Below are positions 45,206 to 56,689 of a stretch of DNA of 64,000 nt, piece by piece. The first letter of the stretch is position 1. Every line of letters starts with the position of its first letter. This stretch comes from Craterostigma plantagineum. Lineage: Eukaryota; Streptophyta; Magnoliopsida; Lamiales; Linderniaceae. The stretch is from NCBI GenBank assembly GCA_027422505.1, contig JAPQWV010000306.1:372001-436000 (forward strand), given 5' to 3'. Made by a program: the position numbers and the translations under genes. The notes below the pieces were generated by a model. It was not told the DNA's origin, did no database searches, and saw only the letters and a list, made by a program, of their open reading frames with translations.

Positions 45206-46659
45206 CTAAATGTAATACCCGAGTCCCGAAATTAGGCCGGCCAATAAATTTGCGTGCATATTATGTGTTTACATGACTACATGGTACATGTTTCGTGACA
45301 TTATGTGTAACTATATGACTACCTGCTATACGTACTTTACATGACATGTAATTTATGAGGTCTTATTATGACTTAGAATTTATTTCGTATAAGTACATAG
45401 TTTCGGTAGGAGAAATTAATAAATTCAATAATAATGTTTGGGCTAGACATACACCCGAATTTAAGTCCAAGACGATATGCAAATGTGGTCCCAAAACAAT
45501 ATATATCCCTTAAGAAAGAGTGGCCCAAACCTATAGGGATTTAATAATTAACAGCAAGGCCCAACCAGTAAAATTGCCTTGGCCCAAAATACATTAGGAT
45601 AAGGATGGGGATTGCTTGGGGGTAAGGAAACCCACGTCAAAGCATGTTATCCCACACCATCTTAGTCAAAAAGCTATCATTATTGGTCAAAGGAGGTAGA
45701 AAACGAGAAGAGATATTTTCATAACATAAGAAGTGCTCGATAATACTTAGAGAAACAAGAAACGAAGGAGATGAAGCGGATTGCCGGCAAGATCATCCAA
45801 GCTGCTCAGATCTAGCTTAAGGCAGAGAGTAAGAATTGGTCTCTCGTGTTGGGGTTGAGCAGTAATATTTAATTTCGGGCTAGCGGTAGTTGTATTTGGA
45901 ACCCGCGACAATTTACTGGGATATTAAGTAAAACCAAAATGACACCGAAAGAACACCGATATTTTTATGTGGTTCGGCCAATACTATATTTGATAATATT
46001 ACATCGTACAAAATAACGCTCGTGTTTAAACCTAAAACCCAAGACCCCTTACCTACACGGGTAATGTTTTTGTACCCACCCTCAACTACCTAGTAAAACT
46101 GTACTAGTTCTCACCCTTATCCATCCGGACAAGGTTTCCTCTTTTTTTCTTTTCTTTCTCATTTTCTCTCTCTCCCTCACTCGCTCTCTTTCTCTCAATT
46201 TTGGGGTGCTCGATCGAATGTCCTTCCATGCCTATTTATAGGAAAGTAACAATAGAAAATGACAAACTCCCATATGTCATGGCATGCTTCATATGGGTGG
46301 AAAATTCCCAAATTGCATGCGAGACCAATAATGCCATCAATATGACAACTTGGCTAGAGAAGGTGGATGGACCCAACATCTCGCATTTAAAAACGAGAAG
46401 ATAGAAAGGAGGGGAGAAACCGAACTTGGATTGGAGAAGGTATAAGATTTCACTGCGATTTTAGGTTCAACTTTCGAAGATAACATGTTTAGCATGATAA
46501 CCCATTAGAATCTGCCCAAAACTCGTATTTTTATTGTCCTAGATTTTGGGATTTTGAGGTTTTGTGGTATTCAACGTGTTCTTGCAACATTTTGATCCAA
46601 ATTTAAAGGGTCTGAATAGTTAGAAGGTGTTTGTATGACTTGATGTCGTGAAAGGTGAA

Positions 46660-48430
46660 TTCCACAAGCTCCAATTCGCGAAGCCTTGATGAAATGGGGT
46701 TTCGCGGACCCAAGGAAGACACGTATAAGGATTTGAGGTTTGGAAGGGTTTTGCTAACTAGGTTGGCGAATTGGGGAAGGGATTTGCGAAGTGAGGGTCA
46801 CGGGTCCAACAAAGTCACGAACTGTATGTGATGGTTCGCAAATTCCATTTGGCATCGAGCAAGATGGATTCACAAAGGACTTGGAGAATTGAGTGGCCCC
46901 AAATGCATATGGGAATAATAAATTGGGCCAACTAAGTAGGACTACATAAGCAATATCTAAGGATATAGAAAGGCCCAAAGACCACTTAGAAATAAAGGCA
47001 GAAATTTAATTGGGCCATGTTTAAATAAAAGTTTGGCCAAAAGTATTAAAGCCAAAATCTTGAAAGACAATGTCCCTTAATTTGGGGGAAACTCACGTCT
47101 ACTATAGTCTCATCACCATGTTTTTTTCAAAATATCTAAGCTAAAACTCATTAGCTTCTTAAAAACTCATTTGGAAAGAAAAACCATCGAAAACTTAGAT
47201 AAAGGAGAAGAAGAGGTCGATTGAGGATTTTCTCCCAAAACTTGGACAAGGTAAGGGTTTGTACCATGGTCTTATGTTCTTATTTGAGTAATATGGTATT
47301 TTAAAGAAATAGAAACACGAAAATAACCACTAGCTAGGTTGTGCGATTTTAATCCTTGAAAGTACAACTTCTTGCCTTAAATCGATGATTTAATTCTACA
47401 AGTAACATGTCTTAGGTAGTAATAGGCACGAAAAGTAAGTTTAAGTTGGCACTTTATTTAGTTCGAAGTTTAAGAAGTTAGGGGTTCATGTCGACCTCAA
47501 CGAGTTCTTGAAAAGTAACTTTTTGATCCTTTAAGTTGATGTTTCGCGAATTGAGAAGTGTTTGTGGGAAAGGATTCGCGAAATGAAATCCTTAGGAACC
47601 CTAGACCGCGAATTTTAGGAAGCCCTAAGATTGGCGAACTCAATATGCGTCGTGGCATGAGCACGCGAAATAATAATTCGCAGGTCGAACGATTTGCGAA
47701 CCCTAAGCAACATGGTGAGTTTTGTGGATTGGTAAAGAAAAGGGACCCGTGAACCTAGTTGAGGGATTGAGTTCGTGAACCCTAAGTTGGCGAACTCTAA
47801 GCTTTTAGAATAAGTCTCACGAATTGGAACACGGGCGTTTAACCGTGGGGAGGTTCGCGAATCCAAGGTGGCCGCTCGCATGGACTCGCGAAGTGGGAAG
47901 TTCACGGGTCCAAGGTCGCGAACGGTGAAGAATTTGGCGAACTCGGCAACTTGCCGAATCGAGACATTTCATGAATCAAGCGAGAAACGAGTTTTGGCGA
48001 ACTCATAAATTTTGCGAACTAGGAAATAATTCGCGAACTAGGGATCAATAAGTTTATTTCGTGAATTGTACGAGTATTTAGCGAATAGTACGTAATGTAA
48101 AGAATTTCACGAACTATATTTGACAAATTAAGAGAGGTTCACGAACCCTAAATACGAATTGGGCCTGTGAGGTAGTATATTCCGCGAATTGAGAGATGTT
48201 ATAGGTAGAGTTCGCGAAAGTGTATGATTTATGTGTGAGTTCGCGAAACACCAAGGAGCTAGATATTTCACGAATTAGGCCAAGCCACGGATCATGAATC
48301 ATGAGGCGAGTTTCGAGAATCATTGGGGGTTCGCAAACTCTATGAAGATCGGGAACTATAGAATAAACATTTCACGAATTAAGCAAGTCAAGAATTATGA
48401 GCCATGTCATGAAATTTACGAACTAAGAAC
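46660..48430 (+). repeat. TTCGCGAA / TTGGCGAAC motif array
   Basis: Dozens of GCGAA-centred motifs, densest at 47545-48430, with an interruption at 46880-47540 by non-array sequence. Confidence 0.9.
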
Positions 48431-48879
48431 TTTCACGGGTTACCTTTACCTTAGCAAGCAAATTTCAATAACTATTTATTCTACAGATAAGCATTTTAGA
48501 ACCTAGAGAATTCAAGAATTTAGACGAGTACACTGACATTATAATCTTATGACTAGGATCAGGGACTAATAATTTCACAGAACCGCTAGCTAACAATCTA
48601 CGGACGCCAGGTAAGTGGGATTCTCAACTACAACACATAAAATTAAGTGCGCATTTCTTACGTGGTTACGTGCTTCTATGATTCTGTGTGAACTATTTCA
48701 TGGCATGAATTACACGATACATGACATGGCATGACAAGTCATTTGGCATTTCATACATGCATTTCACGGGCATACACGAGTCTCACAAGCGTTTTAAGAC
48801 ATGGCATGTATTTACGCATGACCACCGGGGCGCGACAAATAGTTGCTAACATTAGTTTATCACTAATTACCAAACAATA

Positions 48880-49115
48880 CACGTGCAAGACAAGACGTGT
48901 ATTACGGCTCTTCTAATGCTATGAGGTGACTTTCAATGTCACCGATGTCAAGACAAGATATGTGCAAGACAAGACGTGTAAATCGGGCGAATGCCCTCGT
49001 AGCAAGATTTACCGAGGACCCTACAAGACAAGACATGTGCAAGACAAGACGTGTATTAGGGATCCTACAAGACAAGACAAGACTAGACAAGACAAGACAA
49101 GACAAGACATGACAT
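48880..49115 (+). repeat. GACAAGACGTGTA / (ACAAG)n array
   Basis: Repeats of CAAGACAAGACGTGTA ending in eight AAGAC pentamers (49070-49110). Same LTR position as the CGCATTGGACCGAAAAGG array of B1. Confidence 0.85.
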
Positions 49116-49590
49116 CATTTTGTGAGGATTAATGAACATTGGCGCATATGCCTATGCAAGTCATGACACGGGCACCGCATACATAAGTTTTCACTTACTG
49201 GGCTATATAAGCTCATCCCACGTTTTATGTGTTGTAGGTCCGTCGAATCACGGTACGTGATCACCTAGCCAGCAAGGCACTCTTTTGAAGCTTCCAGACG
49301 ACTTTTTGGGGGTGGTGTGTACGTGGATGATGAACTGTGAGGTCGGGCGCGTAGGATCTTTTGCTGCACAAATATACACGACACATGTAGATAGAACTCG
49401 AATGTACTTAGAAAGTTTGGAAGCATTCTTTTGTCATGAAGATGTATTCTTTTAACTTGTACAGAAACGCCTTCCTTTACGAAAACGGAAAATTTAGTCC
49501 GTAATTTTGCATGTCTCCTTAATAAATACAATGTTAAACACTTAGGATAACGACAGAAATGATAGCGATGGCTGGGGTCGCTACACTAAA

Positions 49591-49940
49591 GGCCGTCTTC
49601 AGAATATCTCCTATCCGAATTTTCAGTTGATGATATTACGAGCGTAAATCGATCTTGGAAAAGACGGTCGCGCCTTGCAATTGGTCAAATAGATCGTCTA
49701 TTCTGGGGAGGGGGTACTTGTTCTTAATTGTTATCTTGTTCAGCTCCCTGTAGTCGATGCCCAACCATGGATCCGTCTTTCTTTCGTATGAACAACACCG
49801 GCCCCCCAGGAAGAGAAGCTCGGTTGGATAAATCCCTTTTAGAGTTCGTCTAATTGATCATTTAACTCCTTCAACTCAGTCGGCGCTAAGCGATAGGGAG
49901 TCTTAGATACCGATGCCGCTCCAGGCACTAGGTCTATGGC
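49591..49940 (-). pseudogene. B2 reverse transcriptase, fingers
   Basis: [53 protein letters not shown] and SKIDLR, split by a stop and small indels. It ends at the B3 insertion, where KTAF meets STCYGHY across the LTR. Confidence 0.85.
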
Positions 49941-49943
49941 AAA

Positions 49944-50458
49944 TTATATCTCTCTATAGTGCGGTAGCCCTGGTAATTCCTCCGGAAATACGTCACGGAA
50001 GTCCTTAACTACTGGTACTACTTCGAATTTAAGGGAGGAGTTTTCTTCCGATTTAATCGCAAACACCAAATATGCTTCGCATCCCGCTTTAATCAGTCGT
50101 TGGACTTTTAACGCCGATATTCTCGAGAAATTTGCCCCTTTGCTCGTCCCTATGAACATAAGGGGTTCATTCCCTTCCATGTTAAACGTGACTATCTTAC
50201 GGTGGCATAACGGCTCCGTACTTCGATAGCCAGTCCATCCCGAGGATTACTTCGTAATCATTCATTGGGATTATTATTAAATCTATGGGCAGCACTTTGT
50301 CCTCGACTTGGGCAATCCCGTAATACTTGGTTAGTTCTAGTTGGATTCCCATTTGGAACAGTTACATTATACTCGCACTCAGACAGGTGAGGTGCAACTC
50401 CTACTCTCGTGAAATACTTAGTGGATGCGAATGAGTGCATAGCTCCTCTAGGATACAT
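49944..50458 (-). pseudogene. B2 protease and linker
   Basis: The expected LIDSGATHSF reads YPRGAMHSF, so the catalytic Asp is gone. Then HLSECEYNVTVPNGNPTRTNQVL, a frameshift, NDYEVILGMDWLSKY-like residues, and the linker ISALKVQRLIKAG to FPEELPGLP. Confidence 0.8.
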
Positions 50459-50503
50459 GTGGGAGTTTGGTGGATGAGGATGGTACCTGTCACTACCATC
50501 GGG

Positions 50504-51568
50504 TTATTTTCTGCTTTTTCGGACATGATCGAGTACACACGAGCCGGTACCATTGGTGGTTTTGCCTGGTTCACCGCTCGACTCTCGGATGCATTTTCCG
50601 AACATGCCTTGGCCCGTCTTGCCACATTTGAAGCAGGTCGCATTCTGGGAGAAACAGACCCCTGTGTCGCCGCGTACACTTCGGGCATACTGGGATGTTT
50701 GATTGAGGTCTCCCCTGATTTGGGCTGGGCTGTTGGGGTGGTCCTGGTCGGTTTTGGAAGTTCTGCTTCCCTTCCTTGGCAACGAATTGTCGCTTCTGGT
50801 TGCTTCTGCTCCATTGCGGTCCTTGTATAAATTTTCATTTGCTTCTTGGGCATGAGCGATTCTGGCCTCAGCCTGTTCTGCCACTAACGCTCTTTCCGCC
50901 ACTTGTGCATACATGGATCCTTGTATCCCAGACATGCTCACATCTCTGTACAACTCCGGTTTTAAGCCCTCGAGAAATCGTTCGATCTTGAGCACATTTA
51001 TGCTCACCATGTGGGTGGCGAAACTTGATAGCTGTTCGAATTTCCGAATGTATTCGGCCACCGTCATCGCCCCCTGTCTGAGGTCAATGAACGCGTTCAT
51101 TGGTTGGGCTCTCATAGGGGCCGTGTAGTACTTTCCTCTAAATAGCTCCTTAAAATGGTCCCAAGTCATGGTGGCGGGGTTCTCAATCACCAGAATGGTG
51201 TCCCACCAGTGCCCAGTGCTTCCCCTCAGTAGGAACGCAGCACATGGTACTTTCTCCGCCTCCGGTACTCGGCTATACTGGAACATGGTCTCAAGTGTCC
51301 TTGGCCAATCTTCTGCTGATGTTGGGTCAGCAGCGTCCTCAAACGTCGGTGGGTTCAGTCTTCGAAATCTTTCTCCTACCATCTCAGTCCTTTCAGCCTG
51401 GGTAGGCTCGGCGTTCGCATTGTTCTGCTAAATCAGCTATTGGATCTGGGCCAAGTGGTGGCGGACTAACTCCGTGAGCTGGAGAATAGTCGCATCGCGA
51501 TTATCAGTAGGGGCTGCGTCCCTATCCAGGTCACCTTCCCCACTAGATTCACCCCTAGTTCTTACCAT
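50504..51568 (-). pseudogene. B2 Gag
   Basis: ATG at 51568 (MVRTRGESSGEG), two stops near 51430, then a long frame from 51382: RFRRLNPPTFEDA, LRTLE-like DWPRTLETMF, GSTGHWWDTI, FIDLRQGAMTVAEYIRKFEQ, LEGLKPELYRDVSM. The zinc knuckle reads CFKCGKTGQGMFGKC: the coordinating His is replaced by Gln and the spacing is shifted. The start is placed at the first ATG after the primer site. Confidence 0.85.
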
Positions 51569-51708
51569 TGTTTTGTTCTATAATGATAGTCCTAGGGCCA
51601 ATAAACCATACAGCACAGAGAATTCACATAACACAATACTAACAAGCAAGGCCGCTTCCGTGCTTTTGAGTGTGTATTCATGGAAAGTCTGCAGAACCTG
51701 TGACCGAC

Positions 51709-51720
51709 GCTCTGATACCA
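51709..51720 (-). other. tRNA-iMet primer-binding site
   Basis: GCTCTGATACCA, three bases inside the 5' LTR end at 51724. Confidence 0.9.
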
Positions 51721-51723
51721 CTA

Positions 51724-54502
51724 TGTCAGGACCCTAACCTTCGCCATTTATCTTATCGTTATCTTATGTGCCTAATGATGCGTTGATTCGGAAAGACGCG
51801 GGAACGTATGAAATTTTTCCATTTACGAAATGGAAGTCGTTCTTGCATGTCAAAAGAATTACATAAGGTTCCTACATTCATACAAGTCCTATTCACACGA
51901 CATGTGTGTACGTGCACAGCAAAAGTATTCTTATGTGCCCGACCTCACAGGTCGTCATTCCCACCACAAAAGCATCTGGAAGCTCCAAAAGATAGGCCTT
52001 CCACCCAAAACGATCGCGTACTGTGGTCGCTGGCACCTACAACAGGTAAAGTAAGGAGTGACCCGCCGTGGCTCAGTAACCAGAAATTATGCATGAATGC
52101 ACGTGTCCTAACTCGCAACGACAATCCACATCGATGCTTTCTAACTCTCATTACCCTTTTCGTTCATTTGTTCTCTCATTTCATATGGGCCCTCGGCTTT
52201 CTATCTTACTATGCGCCATTTCATAGAGCTCTAATCCCCAAGGGATACATACATATGTGAAGGCTCACGCACTGAGAGGTTACTCGAAGGCTTCTTCCTA
52301 TCCCGATATGGCCTATCACGCGGACGCTTCTCGCTGGTAGCCAACACCGAGGTTGCCGACACCAGAGGTTCCCTCTGTGTCGTGCTTCCCCCGGGTCGCA
52401 TCCTCCAGGTCGCATCTTCCGCTACGGGGTGTTATCCCTACCTATCATATCAGGTATTTCGGCATCGTGAATCGCCATGGCCGCATAGAACGAGTCGACA
52501 ACAGATGCTTATATCGGCGAATATCCATCGCACACAGTCAATCTTATAACATGCACGCTCACTTACCTGATTTTCATCCTACCCATGCGTGCATATGCTC
52601 ATGTCGTGATTCATGCGTATATGCATTTCATAACTTTATGCATAACAAGTAAGTCACATCATACAAAATTCGCGTAGTGTCACGTAAGCACGAAAGCACA
52701 TAAGTCATGCACAAACAAGTTACTTTTTGTAGTTGAACTTCTACTTACCTGTCATTCGTGCTACATGTTCTTACTGCTTCGGGAATTTCCTATTATTTGA
52801 CCTTTAGGCATAAATATCATCACATCAGCGCTATGCCTTCATTAAATAATTAAGTCGTACTAAATTATTTTGGCTATATAATTTGCTAGAAACTCTAAGT
52901 CACTCAGTTCTAGTCTAGGCTGAGTCCCTGCCCGATTAAATTCTGAGTTAAGTTAGTACTAATTCTAACATAAGAAGTTCGGCGAAAGTTAGTAGATTGT
53001 TGGTGTTAGGTTCGCCCGATCTGTTAGGCTTTGAATCGCCCGATTCGTAGCATGTGGAAATTTTGCCTATTTTGTCCAGGCATGGAGTCGCCCGATTTAT
53101 CCATGCATGGAATCACCCGATTTGAGTTTCGCCGTTTGTCACACGTGGCTCCAAATCGCCCGACTTGTGCTAATTTAGTTTGGTTTTGGCCGATTGATTG
53201 GAATCCCAAAATTGTCCGATTGATCGTGATTTAAGTCCCATTAATCGCCCGATTTATGAAGCTCGCATGGAAATCAACTTCACCCGACTTGTGTATGCAT
53301 GGACTTGCCCGATTTCAGCACGTGCCATAAGGGTTCTTGGAATCGCCCGCTTGTAGCTCGTCTTCAAGTCGCCCGATTTGCTAGGTTTTGCTCATGGTCG
53401 TCGTGTGTCGTATGGGCTCTAAATTGCCCCGATTAAATTCTCTTCAACCACTTTCGATCGATTCCTTACGTGCCACAATCGCCCGATTGCTTAGGGTTTT
53501 CATTCCTTCGATTACTAAGCTATAGTTTTGCCGAGACTTATACTATATGTAAGTTATTTTGGAATCGCACGATTTGTCACTCAAATTAAGATTGCCTGAT
53601 TCTATGACATGTTGCTCCATTCGGCCGATTTTTCATACAAATCTCACATCAGCCGAAATCTTCAAATCTTACCTGAATAGCTCATTTTACCCAGAATACG
53701 TAACTTCTAAATTCCTCTTCCTCTCTAAGACGTCCTACCTAGCCCAAGATCATCTTATACTAAAGTTATAAACCCTAAAACATGTTGTGCTATCTTAGTT
53801 AATCTCAACGAAACCCTCGGTTATGATTTTACACCCCAACCTAGGGTGTTTACTGTCTAGGGTACACTTAAACTCTTTAAGTTTCCTTAACCCTAATTGC
53901 AATTTAACTGAGTAACCCTAGTAGTGGAAATGATAATAGCTTAAAGTAATAATTTCACTTACTAATTTCAAATTCCAAGCTAACTTGAGCGCGAAATTTT
54001 GAGCTTCCTTCGATTTCTTTCTTTTTTCTTCCCTTGAGCTTTCGTTGGTTTCTATCTAAGTGGGGTTGTGGATTTTAAAAGGTTAGATTAGATATTTTTA
54101 ACTAGGGGCATGGTGATGGGACTTAGGTGGCGTGAGGTCTCCCAATTTTGGGGAAGCTTCGTCCCCTCCCATGTTGGGCTTTCAGTTTGGGCCAATTACT
54201 TAAACCTATACCATTAGTGATTTATAGTCCATTTGAGGCCATTTCTTAGTGTTATTTAGTTCGATTTCCATTGTTCCTATATTTTCGAATATCCTCAGTA
54301 ATATAGATATTATTTGCGCACAAAATTCACGTAATTCACTTGAGCACAAAAACTTAACACACAAAAATTCATATAACCACTTAGGGACAAAATTAAAAAA
54401 AATCTCATAAGCATAAGACGTGCACGAATATTTATATAGTCGCATAGGTCGTGAATGAAACTTTATTGGCCAAACTAGTTTACGGGGACTCGGGGTTCTA
54501 CA
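51724..54502 (-). repeat. B2 5' LTR
   Basis: 2779 bp, collinear with the 3' LTR (39477-42108). The AATCGGGCGATT array (52990-53650) has extra units (53180-53340) missing from the 3' LTR. The hairpin site (52059-52075) has one stem mismatch. No supported gene. Confidence 0.9.
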
Positions 54503-54509
54503 ATGGTCC

Positions 54510-56004
54510 AATTTTCAGGTCCAAGAATCACAGAATACTGTTACGGTAAGATATTGCCGGAATAGCTCCACCTGGTCGGCAACAAAATCGTACATCGAGT
54601 CATCTGCAAACAGTAGACAAAGCGCAGCACATACACGCCACACTCATCGCTGGTTGAAAACATCAAAACAAACATGAGAATAATGTTATAGAAATATTCT
54701 TCGAGAACTATGGTACTTATTCTATGCATTACCCCACATTCTGTCGTGGAAGTTGAGGTCTCGGTATATATTAAAACTTATTATTGAGTCTGCCTTCGAA
54801 TATCACGAAGCAAATAGGGTATTACAAGCTGAGTTTTTCTGAATGCTTGGTTGAAGAATCTCATGTCGACATCGACGGAAGGGTCAGAGTCGAGGACAGT
54901 GATTAATTGTTTCCTGAAATCAACCACACACAGAACCCAGTGACACTTATTTATATTTACCGGCACGACAATGACATCAGATTGTTTCCATGGAATTGAC
55001 GGCCATCTATCATCGCTGCCCTCCGCGTAGGGCCGTAGTGCAGTTACGTCTGTACCTTCCTCATCTGTGCACTCCATTGCAACCACCTGATTGAACATGA
55101 CGCTCATGAACGAAACTCGCAGGCCACCTACATGAGAAGTCATCCGCCTCTCAATGAACCCTCGGAGACACTCACCAATATGCTGATAAACGGAAAATAT
55201 ATTAGACAGTTAAAAGTGTGAGTACATAACAAATTGCGTGGTCTGAATACCGTCGTGCAGCCAGGTTGTCTTTGTCATAAGTGTTCTAAAGTAGTGAACA
55301 CGCCGGCCCTCCAGTAGAGTATTTATGCAAACATCATCTCCCATCGTTTGTATAGTTGCAGATATATGCGTGAACATCCTCAACAACCTCTTAATATGAC
55401 TAGAAAGCACGGTATTATCAGAGAATATCCTGAGTCTATAATATTGGAATCAGTTAACTCCATATCTGGAGCCATGGATTGTTTTTGCAAATTCTCGGGG
55501 GCTGTCTCATCTGAAATCCATCGATACTTGCGCTTCAACATACGGGATGTTCCGGCGTTTCTCTTCTTCCTCCGATTTTCCTTCTGCCAATCACTCTGAC
55601 ATGAGTTATAGCAGCATCGTTTAGCCCTTGACTTTGAATGTTCGCAGAGCCGTTCGGGACTTTTTCGAAATACATACAATGTAAAACAAAGTCAATCTAA
55701 TACTAATGCAAAGTACTTAGACAAAGATAAACTACATACAAAGTGTATCCTCGATCGCAGAAAGCCTCTCATGAATTTCAATGTATTGGCCCTCAACCGT
55801 CATGCCTAAACGATCTATGGCAGCCACCTGTGCGTCTTGCCTAAACTGCAATTCATTGAATTTTCTAAGAGCACACTCGTAGAAATCATCTATCTTATGC
55901 TCGATACGCGCAATAAAATGATTAACTGAAGTGCGAAGTTCGGCAAGAGTTTGTGTGATGATCGATTGCATGTCATTCATTGTTTTATGTACGTACCAAA
56001 ACAA
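54510..56004 (-). CDS. Ulp1/C48-like cysteine peptidase with N-terminal coiled coil
   Basis: Minus strand, multi-exon. First exon from ATG at about 55983 (MNDMQSIITQTLAELR), heptad-rich, ending near 55733 at GTATGTAG. A basic exon follows (55640-55430, QKENRRKKRNAGTSRM). Peptidase exons: 55410-55210 (MTKTTWLHDGIQ) and 55190-54781 with CHWVLCVVDF (catalytic His) and ITVLDSD (Asp). The last exon starts after CAACCAG near 54680: DECGVYVLRF (catalytic Cys). Two frames compete for the C-terminus; one ends at TGA 54512-54514. Family role: removal of SUMO-like modifiers; in plants such genes are frequent MULE cargo. Element B2 inserted within 10 bp after the stop. A TATA-like site precedes the gene at 56086-56094. 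Could be a pseudogene. Confidence 0.6.
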
Positions 56005-56085
56005 ACTAATTTATCCAGAAATGAACAATAAGGAAGCTGCGAAAATTTTATTTAAAACATGAAATGGAATCACAAATTAGATTTC

Positions 56086-56094
56086 TATTTATAG
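56086..56094 (-). promoter_or_regulatory. TATA-box-like site of the coiled-coil/Ulp1 gene
   Basis: CTATAAATA on the minus strand, about 105 bp upstream of the ATG. The surrounding sequence (56078-56250) resembles that upstream of the exonuclease gene. Confidence 0.45.
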
Positions 56095-56254
56095 TTACAG
56101 TTATAGGAAGACAAAGAGACACAATAGTTACCACGAAGAGGCATGTAATTTGGACGGGACTTTTGCAATGCACCCGTGAATGCGCATAGAAATACGTAAT
56201 GGCGATGGGACTTTCCGAATGCACTCGTTAGTGTGAATAGGCATAGAGACATAA

Positions 56255-56560
56255 TCGTTGTGTTTATGTTTCGAGTTACTTTTGTGTGGCCAGGTTCAAT
56301 GTATTAGACCGTTGAGCTGCTATGCGATGCTGAAATGTTTAATTGCTATGCTATCGTTGAATTTACTTCCTTTTTTGAACAGAACGGTAACCCAACAGTC
56401 TCCAATATTGCGTAGCATTCAATGATGTTTTAGTATGTTTTCAGGGTATTCCAAGGGTCATTCGATGCGGCCCTTAAATTTAGCGATTTCCTATGTCGTT
56501 CAGTATATCTACCCATATTGAATGTATCAATTTATAAGAACGGTTGCCCTCTGCATTTAT
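56255..56560 (+). repeat. Inverted repeat arm 1
   Basis: Matches the reverse complement of about 61735-62030: shared blocks CCAGGT, TTGAGCT, TCTGAAATG, CCTTTTTTGA, CAGAACGG, TTTTAGTAT and TATCAATTTATAAGAA. Diverged but collinear over about 300 bp. Confidence 0.65.
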
Positions 56561-56689
56561 TACAAAGCTGACGTGCCATATTGTTGGAGCATAACATTTG
56601 CGCATGTTTAACATTCAATGTTCTTTTGTATATTTTTGTTAAGGGTATTCCAAAAGACATTTGAATGCAATCTTGTATTTCCCGTCTCA

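Larger units (their letters stand above)
45206..49590 (+). mobile_element. Solo LTR B3 with CTAAA target duplication
   Basis: LTR 45211-49585 (4375 bp, TGTAATACCC ... GTCGCTACA), flanked by CTAAA at 45206-45210 and 49586-49590, inserted in the RT of B2 in opposite orientation. Same family as B1 (shared ends, TTCGCGAA array at 46660-48430) but 1 kb longer. The TTGGACAAGGTA leader block appears twice, near 46425 and near 47240, so a partial internal duplication is likely. An unidentified segment (about 45900-46430, with TTTTTATGTGGTTCGGCC) may be a further small insertion. Hairpin TGGGCT-ATATA-AGCTCA at 49199-49215. Confidence 0.9.
39472..54507 (-). mobile_element. Ty3/gypsy element B2 with ATGGT target duplication
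   Basis: Flanked by ATGGT (39472-39476 and 54503-54507). Minus strand: 5' LTR (54502-51724), primer site (51720-51709), gag, protease, RT, RNase H, integrase with chromodomain-like end, polypurine tract, 3' LTR (42108-39477). It contains later insertions: solo LTR B3 in RT and a hAT-type MITE after the RT palm. All coding parts are degenerate. Confidence 0.9.

Noticed and set aside
46201..46404. 67-codon frame as a gene in solo LTR B3
   Set aside because: No domain recognised and it lies in a non-coding segment of the LTR; probably part of a small inserted repeat.
50435..50830. 131-codon plus-strand frame with hydrophobic residues
   Set aside because: It is antisense to B2 gag and protease, whose coding sense is clear.
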